Shown: positions 8,018-16,546 of the stretch, piece after piece
Layout of the letters: every line of letters starts with the position of its first letter
Position numbering within the stretch: position 1 is the first letter of the stretch
Origin: an uncultured Alistipes sp.
GTDB taxonomy: Bacteria; Bacteroidota; Bacteroidia; Bacteroidales; Rikenellaceae
Length of the DNA: 64,000 bases
Reading direction: 5' to 3'
Assembly (NCBI GenBank): GCA_910583985.1
Contig: CAJTYA010000009.1
Coordinates: forward strand, 1-64,000
Made by a program: the position numbers and the translations under genes
Notes under the pieces: generated by a model
Told to the model about the DNA's origin: nothing
What the model saw: the letters and a program-made list of their open reading frames with translations, nothing else
Databases searched by the model: none

Positions 8018-9037
8018 ATGAACAATATATTTGTATATTGCGAAATAGAAGGCGGCAAGGTGGCCGACGTTTCGCTGGAACTGCTGACCAAAGGCCGCGC
8101 GCTGGCCGATACGCTGGGCTGCGAACTCGAAGCGCTCGCGCTGGGACACCGTCTGGACGGCATCGAGAAGCAACTGGCCGAATACGGAGCCGACCGGGTG
8201 CACGTGGCCGACTGCGAATGCCTCGCCCCCTACCGCACGCTGCCGCACGCCGCCGTGGTTTGCGGAATCTTCAAGGAAGAACAACCCCAGATCGCCCTTT
8301 TCGGCGCCTCGTCCATCGGACGCGACCTCGGTCCGCGAGTCTCCTCGGCGCTGCACAGCGGGCTGACGGCCGACTGCACGAGCCTCGAAATCGGTCCGCA
8401 CACCGAGAACAAGACCGGGAAAGTATACGAAAACCTGCTGTACCAGATCCGTCCGGCCTTCGGCGGCAACATCATCGCGACGATCATCAACCCCGACCAC
8501 CGGCCCCAGATGGCCACCGTGCGGGAAGGCGTGATGAAAAAGGAAAAAGCGGCCCAGCCGGGCAAGGGCATCGTCGTGAAGGTCGATCCGAAAAAATACG
8601 TGACGGACGCCGATCTGGTCGTGCGGATCATCGACCGTCAGATCGAAGAACGCAAGATCGACATCAAGGGTTCGCCCGTCATCGTCGCCGGCGGCTACGG
8701 CATGGGCTCGAAGGAAAACTTCGCGCTGCTGCACGAACTGGCCGAGGTACTGGGCGGCGAAGTGGGCGCTTCGCGTGCGGCCGTCGATGCGGGCATGGCC
8801 GACCACGCCCGTCAGATCGGACAAACCGGCGTGACCGTCCGTCCGAAACTCTACATCGCCTGCGGCATCTCGGGACAGATCCAGCACACGGCCGGCATGG
8901 ACCAGTCGTCGATGGTCATTTCCATCAACACGGACCCCGACGCGCCGATCAACAAGATCGCCGACTACGCCATCGTGGGCGACGTGATGGAGGTGGTTCC
9001 CAAAATGATCAAATACTACAAACAGAACAGCAAGTAA
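8018..9037 (+). CDS. etfA: electron transfer flavoprotein, alpha subunit (FixB-like)
   Basis: 339-residue large ETF subunit. The N-terminal half (residues 1-190) is the ETF fold shared with EtfB; the C-terminal FAD domain shows GGYGMGSKENF near 226, then IACGISGQIQHTAGMDQS near 286 and INTDPDAPINKIADY near 308, the residues that wrap around FAD. With EtfB it accepts electrons from the adjacent acyl-CoA dehydrogenase in the cytoplasm. It is cotranscribed with etfB. The frame ends 202 bp before the dehydrogenase; that spacer is GC-rich and shows no clear promoter or terminator, so read-through is likely. Confidence 0.97.
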   Translation: MNNIFVYCEIEGGKVADVSLELLTKGRALADTLGCELEALALGHRLDGIEKQLAEYGADRVHVADCECLAPYRTLPHAAVVCGIFKEEQPQIALFGASSIGRDLGPRVSSALHSGLTADCTSLEIGPHTENKTGKVYENLLYQIRPAFGGNIIATIINPDHRPQMATVREGVMKKEKAAQPGKGIVVKVDPKKYVTDADLVVRIIDRQIEERKIDIKGSPVIVAGGYGMGSKENFALLHELAEVLGGEVGASRAAVDAGMADHARQIGQTGVTVRPKLYIACGISGQIQHTAGMDQSSMVISINTDPDAPINKIADYAIVGDVMEVVPKMIKYYKQNSK

Positions 9038-9239
9038 TCGGGTCGGGTTCCGGACCCTCGCGCCCGTTCCGTTTTCCGACCGGACCTTCCTCCGCCACGT
9101 GCGGCCTCCGAAGGCTCCGGATGCGGGAAAGGGTCGGAGGACGAAAAACAGCGGGCAGGGCAACGGTCGGTACATTCGGATGCTCCCGCCCTTCCGGAAC
9201 CGGAACGAACGACGATCACGGCAATAAAAAAACGAAAAT

Positions 9240-10958
9240 ATGGCAAACTTCTTTTCAGACAATAAGGACCTCCAGTACCACATGAACCATCCGCTCATGA
9301 AGCGGATCGTGGAGCTCAAGGAGAAAGGCTACGCCGACAAGGACCTGTACGACTACGCTCCCGTCGATTTCGAGGACGCGCAGGACAGCTACCGGCGCGT
9401 GATGGAAATCATCGGCGAAATCTGCGGCGAGGTGATCGCCCCCAACGCCGAGGGCGTGGACCACGACGGCCCGAAAGTCGTGGACGACCACGTGGTCTAC
9501 GCACCGGGCACGGCACAGAACATCGAAGCGCTGACCAAAGCCGGCCTGTTCGGGCTGACGCTGCCGCGCAAGTACGAAGGGCTCAATTTCCCGCTCGTCT
9601 ACTTCGTGATGGCCAACGAAATGGTGGCCCGTGCCGACGCCGGATTCGAAAACATCTGGGGTCTGCAAGACTGCGCCGAAACGCTGAACGAATTTGCGTC
9701 CGAAGAAATCAAGGCCAAATACCTGCCCCGCGTATCGAGGGGCGAGACCTGCGCGATGGACCTCACCGAACCCGATGCGGGCAGCGACCTGCAAGCCGTC
9801 ATGCTCAAGGCGCATTGGGACGAAGCCAAGGGAACGTGGCTGCTCAACGGCGTGAAACGCTTCATCACCAACGGCGACGGACACATTTCGCTCGTGTTGG
9901 CCCGCTCCGAGGAGGGTACGGCCGACGCACGCGGGCTGTCGATGTTCGTATACGACCGCAACCACATGGCCGTCAAGGTACGCCGCATCGAGAACAAGCT
10001 GGGTATCAAGGGATCGCCGACCTGCGAACTGGTATTCACGAACGCCCCGGCCGAACTGGTGGGCGACCGCAAGATGGGGCTTATCAAGTATGTGATGTCG
10101 CTCATGAACGCTGCCCGTTTAGGCATCGGCGCCCAATCGACCGGGCTGTCCGAAGCGGCCTATCGCGAAGCGCTGAAATACGCCCACGAACGGATGCAGT
10201 TCGGCAAACCGATCATCGAGTTCCCGGCCATCAGCGAACTGCTCTCGAACATGAAGGCCAAGCTGCACGGCTCGCGTGCCATGCTCTACGAAACCACCCG
10301 TTTCGTGGAAATCTACAAAGACCTCACCCACATCAGTCACGACCGCAAGCTGACGCCCGAAGAACGCGCCGAAATGAAGGCCTACACCCGCCTGGCCGAC
10401 GCGTTCACGCCCATGCTGAAACTGATGGCCAGCGAGTATTGCAACGCGCTGGCATACGACGCGATCCAGATTTTCGGCGGATCGGGTTACATGAAGGACT
10501 ACCCCATCGAACGCATCTACCGCGACGCCCGCATCACGAACATCTACGAGGGCACCTCGCAGTTGCAGGTAGTCGCCGCGATCCGCCACGTCACCACGGG
10601 GACCTACCTCAACCAGATCAGGGAATACGAAGGGCAGACCTACGCAGCCGAGCTGAGCCACGTGCACAACAAATTGATCGCCATGCGCGAACAGTTCGAA
10701 AAGGCGGTGGAAAAAGTCGTTACGGCCGGCAACAACGACTTCATCGACTTCCACGCACGGCGGATGGTCGAAATGGCCGCACACATCATCATCGGCTACC
10801 TGTTGCTGCGTCAGGCCGGCGAAGTGGAAGATTACCGCAACTCCGCCGAAATCTACGTCAAATACGGCGAAGCACAGAACGCTGCGGCCGCACAGTACAT
10901 CGCGACCTCTTCGGTCGACGATCTGGGACTGATGACGGCCGTACAGCAGGAACACTAA
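9240..10958 (+). CDS. acyl-CoA dehydrogenase
   Basis: FAD enzyme that introduces the alpha-beta double bond in acyl-CoA and hands electrons to ETF, or runs in reverse as an enoyl-CoA reductase in fermenters. The 572-residue chain is longer than classical short-chain enzymes (about 380): the standard N-terminal helical, beta-sheet (MDLTEPDAGSDLQAV near 170) and C-terminal helical domains are followed from about residue 460 by an extra helical domain found in Bacteroidetes and Myxococcus-type members. The catalytic glutamate is E437 in IYEGTSQLQ. Context with etfBA defines a complete electron-transfer module. Chain-length specificity cannot be read from the sequence. Confidence 0.95.
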   Translation: MANFFSDNKDLQYHMNHPLMKRIVELKEKGYADKDLYDYAPVDFEDAQDSYRRVMEIIGEICGEVIAPNAEGVDHDGPKVVDDHVVYAPGTAQNIEALTKAGLFGLTLPRKYEGLNFPLVYFVMANEMVARADAGFENIWGLQDCAETLNEFASEEIKAKYLPRVSRGETCAMDLTEPDAGSDLQAVMLKAHWDEAKGTWLLNGVKRFITNGDGHISLVLARSEEGTADARGLSMFVYDRNHMAVKVRRIENKLGIKGSPTCELVFTNAPAELVGDRKMGLIKYVMSLMNAARLGIGAQSTGLSEAAYREALKYAHERMQFGKPIIEFPAISELLSNMKAKLHGSRAMLYETTRFVEIYKDLTHISHDRKLTPEERAEMKAYTRLADAFTPMLKLMASEYCNALAYDAIQIFGGSGYMKDYPIERIYRDARITNIYEGTSQLQVVAAIRHVTTGTYLNQIREYEGQTYAAELSHVHNKLIAMREQFEKAVEKVVTAGNNDFIDFHARRMVEMAAHIIIGYLLLRQAGEVEDYRNSAEIYVKYGEAQNAAAAQYIATSSVDDLGLMTAVQQEH

Positions 10959-11000
10959 AACCCGCCGTCCGGGCCGAGGTCCGGACCCGATACGACGTCT

Positions 11001-11040
11001 CGCCCCCGCAGGAAACCTTTCCTGCGGGGGCGATTCTTTT
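11001..11040 (+). terminator. terminator after acyl-CoA dehydrogenase
   Basis: Perfect 14-bp stem (11001-11014 with 11019-11032) with a 4-base loop followed by ATTCTTTT. Confidence 0.9.
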
Positions 11041-11598
11041 CCGAAGACCGGGTCCGAAATCTTTTCCGTGCCCTTCCCGTCGCGGACGTACCGAGCCGAT
11101 GCACGAGACCGCCTTGCCGAATCCGCCGGGGAACGGTCTGCGGAACGTCGGACGAGTTCGAGTGCATCCGGCAGGGAACCGGATCGGGCCAGCGGAGCCG
11201 TCCCGCACGGGCAGAGGTCGGACACGGGGCGGACACATCGTCGCCGTCTCGTTCGGTTCCCCGACCCACACCGAAACGAAACCGGAAACGTTTGCCGGCA
11301 GAAAAATGCCCGACCCCTCGCCCGCATTCCGCACGATGCCCCGACCGGGCCGACCCGCACCGGGCAGCCGTTCCGGAACACCGGATCGCCCGTTTCCGAC
11401 GCCTACGAACGGCGTCCCGAACGACATCGCCCGATCACCGTGGAAATATCGCACGACAACGCCCCCCGCTCCCCCGGAAAACACGTCCCATTCCGCCGAG
11501 GCCGGGAGGAAATCACGATCACAGCCCGTCGGAGTCACAACCGACTTTCGAACGCTCCCTGTCGCAAATGCCGCAGCGGAACGGACCGGAGGGACCGA
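11041..11598. other. gene-free gap
   Basis: About 560 GC-rich bases between the terminator and the end of the AraC gene. Long open frames on both strands lack any family resemblance; no further signal was seen. Confidence 0.5.
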
Positions 11599-12453
11599 TC
11601 ACCGGAAACGGGCCCTGTACTTGGACGGAGACATCCCCTTTTCACGCGTGAACACCCGGACGAAATGGGGCAAGTCGTTGAATCCGACCATGAAGCATAT
11701 CTCCGACACCTGCTTCTGCGAATGTTTCAGCAACTCGCAGGCCGTACCGAGACGGTATCGGGTGACGAACTGCGAAAAGGTCATTCCCTTGCTCCGTCTG
11801 AAATAAGCACAGAATGCCGAACGGTTCATTCCGACCTCGGCCGCGATGTCGTCCAGCGAAATCGGATGGACGTAATGCGCCATCACGTATACACAGATCT
11901 GCTGCATACGCCGCACGTCGCGCTCGATGCGCATCGGCCGGCCCGCGAACGTTCGATCGGACGAAGCAAAAACGACGGGCAGCAGACGGAGCATTTCGCA
12001 CAGGCGCCCCAATTCGTCCTCGCCGCTCATCCGGGACAACGACTTACGGACGATGTGAGAGCTTTCGGGACCGAACCGCAGTGCATCGGTCGGAAACGCG
12101 ACGCCCGAAAGCCGGTTGCGCAATTCGGGAAACGTATCCATGCACCGCTTCACCAGCGAATGGTCGAAAGCCACCATCAGATAGCGCACGCACCCGGCCT
12201 CGTCCGCCGAATCGGGCGCATATTCCCAGCGATGGAACATCCCCGGCGGAATCAACGCCACGTCGCCCGCAGCGAAAGGCAGCAGCGTGTCGCCCGCCAT
12301 GCGGCGACCGTAGCCGTGAACGACACAATACAGCTCCCACGCATCGTGCCGGTGCAGCTTGGCCTCGATGTTCGTCTTCACCCGCTGGTCGATGAAGAAA
12401 AACGAGTGGTTGTCCACGTCGGGCAGTTCGTAAGGTATGGCGGTGTCTTCCAT
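11599..12453 (-). CDS. AraC family transcriptional regulator (cupin sensor)
   Basis: 284-residue regulator. The N-terminal part has a cupin-like sensor fold (HDAWELYCVVHGYGRRMAGD and LPFAAGDVALIPPGMFHRWEY, residues about 36-77, with histidines placed as in sugar- or metal-binding cupins). Residues 177-284 form the double helix-turn-helix DNA-binding domain (ISLDDIAAEVGMNRSAFCAYF, then KQVSEICFMVGFNDLPHFVRVF). The open frame extends much further upstream, but the start at 12453 (MEDTAIPYEL) is chosen because the longer version would run through the divergent nitroreductase gene. The 120-bp region between the two is the likely regulatory site. Inducer unknown. Confidence 0.93.
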   Translation of the reverse strand: MEDTAIPYELPDVDNHSFFFIDQRVKTNIEAKLHRHDAWELYCVVHGYGRRMAGDTLLPFAAGDVALIPPGMFHRWEYAPDSADEAGCVRYLMVAFDHSLVKRCMDTFPELRNRLSGVAFPTDALRFGPESSHIVRKSLSRMSGEDELGRLCEMLRLLPVVFASSDRTFAGRPMRIERDVRRMQQICVYVMAHYVHPISLDDIAAEVGMNRSAFCAYFRRSKGMTFSQFVTRYRLGTACELLKHSQKQVSEICFMVGFNDLPHFVRVFTREKGMSPSKYRARFR

Positions 12454-12573
12454 AAAGGCGGGTACATATCGAACACATGCGAATATACGACAAATATCCG
12501 AAACGATCCGACAAATACACAACAACAAACCCGCGTAACTTCGCCACCGGAAACAATAAAAAAACGCATTGCC
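12454..12573. promoter_or_regulatory. divergent control region, araC / nitroreductase
   Basis: A 120-bp AT-richer spacer with weak TAnnTTCG boxes on both strands (TAACTTCG on plus near 12536; TATATTCG on minus near 12480). Two CGACAAATA or CGACAAATAC repeats about 22 bases apart could be an operator. Inferred from arrangement only. Confidence 0.35.
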
Positions 12574-13203
12574 ATGGATTTCTATCGGGTACTGGAAAAA
12601 AGAAGAACCGTCCGCGACTTTTCCGACGAGAAAGTCTCGGACGAAATGTTGGAAAAGATTCTGGCGGCGGCCTTCAAGGCGCCGACCAACGACCACCTGA
12701 GGCAGTTCGAATTCGTCGTCGTGCGGGGCAGGGAGCGCATCGCCCGGCTCGTATCGCCCGTGGCGGAAAACACCTGTCGCATTCAGCAGACCGGACTGGA
12801 GGCTGCGGCGGGGACGATGGACGAGGACGAACACGCCATGTTCGTCGACGCACTGCCCAAGCAACAGCGGATGCTCGTACAGAGCGATTGTCTCGTGCTG
12901 CCGTTTTTCCGGCAGAAAGACTGTCCGCTGTGCCGGCCGGCCAACCAAAGCTCGCTCAACTATTTCGCCTCGGCATGGGCCGCCGTGGAAAACATCCTGC
13001 TGGCAGCGACGGCCGAAGGACTGGCCTGCGCGTTCCGCATCCCCGTCGGCAACGAATCGGAGTACGTGAAACGAATCGTCGGCGCACCGGACGATTATGA
13101 ATTCACCTGTTTTCTCGCCATCGGCCATGCCGCACCGGACGCGCATATATGCAAACAGAAAGAAATTCGGGTAGAAGACAGGATACATCACGACATCTGG
13201 TAA
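12574..13203 (+). CDS. nitroreductase family protein
   Basis: 209-residue FMN-dependent oxidoreductase of the nitroreductase family. The FMN-binding start RRTVRDFSDEKVSDEMLEKIL (residues 10-30) and AAAFKAPTNDHLRQFEFVVV are clear, as is ASAWAAVENILLAATAEGLACAFRIP near 130-155. The C-terminus lacks the long extension of the NfsA group. Four cysteines around 110-120 (DCLVLPFFRQKDCPLC) are unusual and might bind metal or act in redox sensing (inference). In the family such proteins reduce quinones, flavins or nitro compounds; the natural substrate is unknown. Divergent transcription from the AraC gene suggests it is that regulator's target. Confidence 0.92.
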   Translation: MDFYRVLEKRRTVRDFSDEKVSDEMLEKILAAAFKAPTNDHLRQFEFVVVRGRERIARLVSPVAENTCRIQQTGLEAAAGTMDEDEHAMFVDALPKQQRMLVQSDCLVLPFFRQKDCPLCRPANQSSLNYFASAWAAVENILLAATAEGLACAFRIPVGNESEYVKRIVGAPDDYEFTCFLAIGHAAPDAHICKQKEIRVEDRIHHDIW

Positions 13204-13286
13204 CCGGCGATCCGCCTCTGCGAGCGGCTCCGCATACCCGCAGGAATTCCGTCGACCGGGCCGACACACGCCGAGCGCCACGGACA

Positions 13287-13330
13287 CAGGAGAAAAGGGA
13301 ACGTTCCTTTTCTCCTGCGCTTATTTTCTG
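13287..13330 (+). terminator. hairpin after nitroreductase
   Basis: Perfect 12-bp stem (13287-13298 with 13306-13317), 7-base loop, followed by GCGCTTATTTTC. The T-run is weak. Confidence 0.65.
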
Positions 13331-13467
13331 CGATTCCGTTATCCGGCACCGACCCTCGGAGGGTACGGATTTCCGACGCCCCCCCGGCCGGGGCGGAATA
13401 CAAACGGGACAATCCCGAATGGAAAGCTGCGGGACCGGCTGCCGAAAACGGGAATAAAACTTCGCGA

Positions 13468-13990
13468 CAGCAGGGACGTCCGCATACACCATAACCCCCT
13501 CCTCGGTTCCCGGAAACGTCGTCGCGCATTCCGTTCCGAAGAAAAGACGGAAGCGGACGAAAAGGACACCCCGCCGGAGCCAAAGCGCGAAGAGTCCGCA
13601 ACGATGGCGACTGGGCGTTCTGCCGTAGGAAAGACATGCGGAAAGACAGTCCGAGATACCGGCACATCCTTGCAGCCGCGTCCCCCCCGAAAGGCCGGAG
13701 CGCATTCCGCACCGGAAAAGAGACGGCACGGACACGAAGAACCCACCGAAGCCAAAGGGCGCAGGAAACCGACGCGACGATGGCGGCAGGACACTCTGCC
13801 GTCCGGAAACCTCGGTATGCTTTTCCGAAAGTCCCGAAGGGAAACGGTCCAGAGGAAGATCCGGGAAAAAGTCCCCTCCGGAAGGCATCGTTCCGGAACC
13901 GACAGACCGCGATCGAAACGAAGAAGCGGACGGCGCCGACGCCCTTCGGGGAAAGCGCACCGACGCTTTCCTGCCGCGCTTCGCCGACGC
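13468..13990. repeat. tandem imperfect repeats, period about 176 bp
   Basis: The block GCGCATTCCG recurs at 13524 and 13700, followed in each by AGACGG, GGACACGAA or GGACGAAAA, a GCCAAAG block, ACGATGGCG and CTCTGCCGT or TTCTGCCGT. A weaker third copy starts near 13880 (GGCATCGTTCCGG, GCGATCGAAACGAAGAAGCGG). The copies fill nearly the whole gap between the nitroreductase terminator and ung. All reading frames through them differ in length between copies, so they are not a protein repeat. Confidence 0.75.
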
Positions 13991-14020
13991 CCGCTCTCCC
14001 GGCTCCTTTCGCGGGAGCAC

Positions 14021-14683
14021 TTACCAATCGATCGGCTCGCGCCCGATACTCTGCAGATAGTTGTTGGCCTGACTGAAATGGCGGCAACCGAAGAAGCCGC
14101 GATGGGCCGACAGCGGGGAGGGATGGACCGTCTTGAGCACGCAATTGCGCTGAGGGTCCACCACGGCGGCCTTGCGCTGGGCATACGAGCCCCACAACAT
14201 ATAAACGACGCCCTGCTTGCGGCGGGCGATGGCCTGCACGACGGCGTCGGTGAACTGTTCCCATCCCCGGCCGGCATGCGAGGCCGCCTGATGGGCCCGC
14301 ACCGTCAGCACGGCGTTGAGCAGCAGCACGCCCTGCTCGGCCCAACGGTCCAGATTGCCGCTCGCGGGCACCGGTACGCCGACATCTTCCTGCACCTCCT
14401 TGAAAATATTGATGAGCGAAGGGGGAAACTGCACGCCGTCGTTGACCGAAAAGCAGAGCCCGTTGGCCTGTCCCACCCCGTGATAGGGGTCCTGTCCGAT
14501 AATCACGACCTTCAGTTCGTCCGGATCGCATTTGTCGAAAGCACGGAAAATGTTGCGGCCGGCGGGGAAAACCGGTCCCCGGCCGTATTCCTGCTTGACG
14601 AACGAAACGAGTTCGGCGAAATAGGGTTTGTCGAATTCGTCTCCGACCAGTTCTTTCCATTTGGGTGAAATCTTCACGTCCAT
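14021..14683 (-). CDS. ung: uracil-DNA glycosylase
   Basis: Family 1 uracil-DNA glycosylase, which cuts uracil from DNA to start base-excision repair. The 220 residues include the water-activating motif GQDPYHG with D65, the uracil-binding FPPSLINIFKEV near 106, LLLNAVLTV near 140 and the C-terminal HPSPLSAHRGFFGCRHF loop near 187 that inserts into the minor groove. Length is normal. It is followed on the minus strand side by the repeat region and preceded by the XRE-S24 gene (33 bp), with no obvious promoter of its own, so it may be read from the repressor promoter. Confidence 0.98.
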   Translation of the reverse strand: MDVKISPKWKELVGDEFDKPYFAELVSFVKQEYGRGPVFPAGRNIFRAFDKCDPDELKVVIIGQDPYHGVGQANGLCFSVNDGVQFPPSLINIFKEVQEDVGVPVPASGNLDRWAEQGVLLLNAVLTVRAHQAASHAGRGWEQFTDAVVQAIARRKQGVVYMLWGSYAQRKAAVVDPQRNCVLKTVHPSPLSAHRGFFGCRHFSQANNYLQSIGREPIDW

Positions 14684-14715
14684 AGGTTATCTCGTTTTAA
14701 GTTGGGTGGCCCGTT

Positions 14716-15390
14716 TCAACGGATCGAATTCATCCGGATGCTCGCCTTGACGAATGCCAACGCTCGGATGCGTCTGACCTCGACCTCCTTGTCGGCATGA
14801 TGCGGATTCTGGCTCACCAGCTTCACGCATCCGGGACGGTCGGACTTCTGAATGTATTTGACCGTCACGTACTCCTCGCCGTCGATGTCGATGGAGAGCA
14901 GGTACATGTCGCCCCAGAACACGTCGTCTATGCTGCTCAACTGCTTGTACAGCACGATGTCGCCGCTTTTGAGCAGCGGATACATGCTGTCGCCCACCAC
15001 ATAAATCGCCCCGTCGCACTTGGGAAGGTTCGGAATGTGGATATAGTCGACCGGCTTACGGTTCCTGTCGTCGAAAAACAGCGGGACCAGCCCGGCCGTT
15101 CCCTCGATGTTGTACAGCGGAACGCTCTGCGTGGGCAGCGGCCGGTCGGTCTTGCCCATGAATACGGCCGAGGGACACTGCTCGCAGAACATGTTTCCCC
15201 GACCGGTCTCCAGAAAGTCGGGATTGACATTCAATTCCTGAACCAGAATATTCTTGTTCCGCTCCGAAAGAGCCGCCTTGCCCGTCTCGATCATCGACAA
15301 GGCACTCTTGCCGATCCCCAGCACACGGGCAAGATTTTCCTGTGTCAGGGAGAGTTCTTTACGGATGTCCCGTAAGCGGTTGTTTATCAT
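14716..15390 (-). CDS. XRE-S24 (LexA-like) repressor, phage type
   Basis: 224-residue regulator. Residues 5-58 are an XRE helix-turn-helix (LSLTQENLARVLGIGKSALSM); residues about 110-205 are a peptidase S24 domain with catalytic serine S135 in VGDSMYPLL and lysine K178 in VTVKYI, the dyad used for RecA-stimulated self-cleavage in LexA and CI-like repressors. The segment CEQC near 69-72 is odd and might bind metal. A canonical Ala-Gly or similar cleavage bond could be EGTAG at 96-100 (inference). It is divergent from a small gene and a terminase pair, so it probably is the immunity repressor of the remnant prophage, although free-standing stress regulators of this type also exist. Confidence 0.9.
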   Translation of the reverse strand: MINNRLRDIRKELSLTQENLARVLGIGKSALSMIETGKAALSERNKNILVQELNVNPDFLETGRGNMFCEQCPSAVFMGKTDRPLPTQSVPLYNIEGTAGLVPLFFDDRNRKPVDYIHIPNLPKCDGAIYVVGDSMYPLLKSGDIVLYKQLSSIDDVFWGDMYLLSIDIDGEEYVTVKYIQKSDRPGCVKLVSQNPHHADKEVEVRRIRALAFVKASIRMNSIR

Positions 15391-15453
15391 ATCGAATCGA
15401 ATAAAATTCTAAAAAAATTCCCCGAAAGCGCACCAATATTCAAATTTTGAACT

Positions 15454-15474
15454 TATATTTGTTCTGCAAAGTTA
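15454..15474. promoter_or_regulatory. overlapping divergent -7 boxes
   Basis: Minus-strand TAACTTTG (15474-15467) faces the repressor gene; plus-strand TATATTTG (15454-15461) faces the small phage-type gene. Neither has a clean TTG at the expected distance. The two start regions nearly overlap, as in a lysogeny switch. Confidence 0.45.
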
Positions 15475-15585
15475 AACAATTTTACAAAACAGACCGCATT
15501 CCGTCCGGAATCTTTTCGATTTCGGAATCCGTAGAAACCCGAAAAACTCCGCTCGCCCTACATTTACGTCAAACAGCAAGGAACC

Positions 15586-15864
15586 ATGACGACCATTACC
15601 GATCAAATTTACGAAGAAATCGCGGATTTGCTGCTCCAGCGGATCGAAGAAACGGACTTTTTCAACGGCAGCGTCGAATACGATACCGACGAATTCTATT
15701 CGTCGCTCGTCTGTACGCTGATCGTCTGCCGCAGCGCGGACGACGGACGCATCCTCACGCTGCTGCCCGTGTGGTGGGAATTTCACCTAAACGACCGCGA
15801 AGGCGAACAGGACACCGATTTCGACTGGAACCTGCTGAACGCCCGGCTCGAAGAGCGATTCTGA
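15586..15864 (+). CDS. small acidic hypothetical protein
   Basis: 92-residue acidic protein opening MTTITDQIYEEIADLLLQ. It has a predicted N-terminal helix, a hydrophobic strand-like middle (SLVCTLIVCR) and the tryptophan pair VWWEF near 64. No signal peptide, no membrane segment and no family recognised. It reads away from the XRE-S24 repressor and toward the terminase genes, so it belongs to the presumed prophage remnant by position. Amino acid composition is balanced, unlike the spurious frames around it, which supports it being a real gene. Confidence 0.75.
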   Translation: MTTITDQIYEEIADLLLQRIEETDFFNGSVEYDTDEFYSSLVCTLIVCRSADDGRILTLLPVWWEFHLNDREGEQDTDFDWNLLNARLEERF

Positions 15865-16024
15865 GCCGCATACACCGGAGCGGAACCACGTCCGGAAGAC
15901 GTGACGGGCGGCGCCTCCTGCCGGAAGGACGCTTCCGCCGCCCGGTCCGCGAACCCGCCCTCCCGACGGAGACGTCCGCCGCGGGTTCGCTCAGGATCGC
16001 CTCGTTCCCGCCTGCGATCCCCTC

Positions 16025-16052
16025 TCAGGTTCGACTCCTGCCGCTCCGCCCA
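16025..16052 (+). other. tRNA 3'-end-like sequence
   Basis: TCAGG-TTCGACT-CCTGC forms a T-arm-like stem and loop (four of five pairs), followed by seven acceptor-like bases, C and CCA at 16050-16052. No matching 5' acceptor, D arm or anticodon arm is found upstream, although GGATCGC (15994-16000) pairs perfectly with GCGATCC (16014-16020) around 13 bases. It is 12 bases before the terminase small-subunit start. It may be a relic of a tRNA attachment site or chance. Confidence 0.35.
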
Positions 16053-16063
16053 ATCTTTCGCAC

Positions 16064-16432
16064 ATGCATACGAACGAAACCGAAACCGCGCCCCCGCATC
16101 GCGAGCCGAAAACGGACGCCCCCGACAGCCCGCTCTACCGGAAAGCGCTCCGAGGGTTGGCCAAACGCGTAGCGGGTTACCTCTGCAAAGAGACGAAGAC
16201 GACGTTCGAATACGGACCGGACGGCGAAAAACGGATCAAGACCGAAACGGTGACCCGCAAACAGGTGCCGCCCGATTTCGCCGCCATCACCTTCACGCTG
16301 AGCTGTCTGGCCCCGCAACGGTGGAACCGATGCCGGACGGACGACCGGACGGAGAATGCCGGACGGCCGGTGGACCTCTCCGGCCTCTCGGAAGAGGCCC
16401 TGCGCGAAATCGCGGAGCTGCCGGACGAATGA
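16064..16432 (+). CDS. probable phage terminase small subunit
   Basis: 122-residue basic protein. Residues 23-60 form a charged region with KRVAGYLCKETKTTF; residues 65-90 read TRKQVPPDFAAITFTLSCLA followed by PQRWNR, closely resembling the C-terminal pattern of terminase small subunits from Bacteroidetes prophages (a linker, then PP-x-AA-x-x-F-x-L-x-x-x-x-P-x-x-W). In such phages it recognises the packaging site and recruits the large subunit. It stands 114 bp before the large-subunit gene. The usual N-terminal helix-turn-helix is not obvious, so the call rests on the C-terminal motif and neighbourhood. Confidence 0.65.
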   Translation: MHTNETETAPPHREPKTDAPDSPLYRKALRGLAKRVAGYLCKETKTTFEYGPDGEKRIKTETVTRKQVPPDFAAITFTLSCLAPQRWNRCRTDDRTENAGRPVDLSGLSEEALREIAELPDE

Positions 16433-16546
16433 CCGGAACGCCCGGTATTTCCGGTCCGGCCTCGATCGTCCGACAAAGCCGAAAGGCAATCCCGCACGAC
16501 CGCCGCAGCACGCCCCGCACCCCTCCTCCCTCACTTCCCCGCGCCC

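Noticed and set aside
11599..13287. AraC regulator starting at 13287 (562 residues)
   Set aside because: The extension is antisense to the nitroreductase gene and lacks domain character; start placed at 12453.
15967..16052. Complete tRNA ending in CCA before the terminase genes
   Set aside because: The 5' bases pair with only five of seven acceptor positions and the anticodon arm would need a 13-base loop, so only a 3'-end-like fragment is reported.
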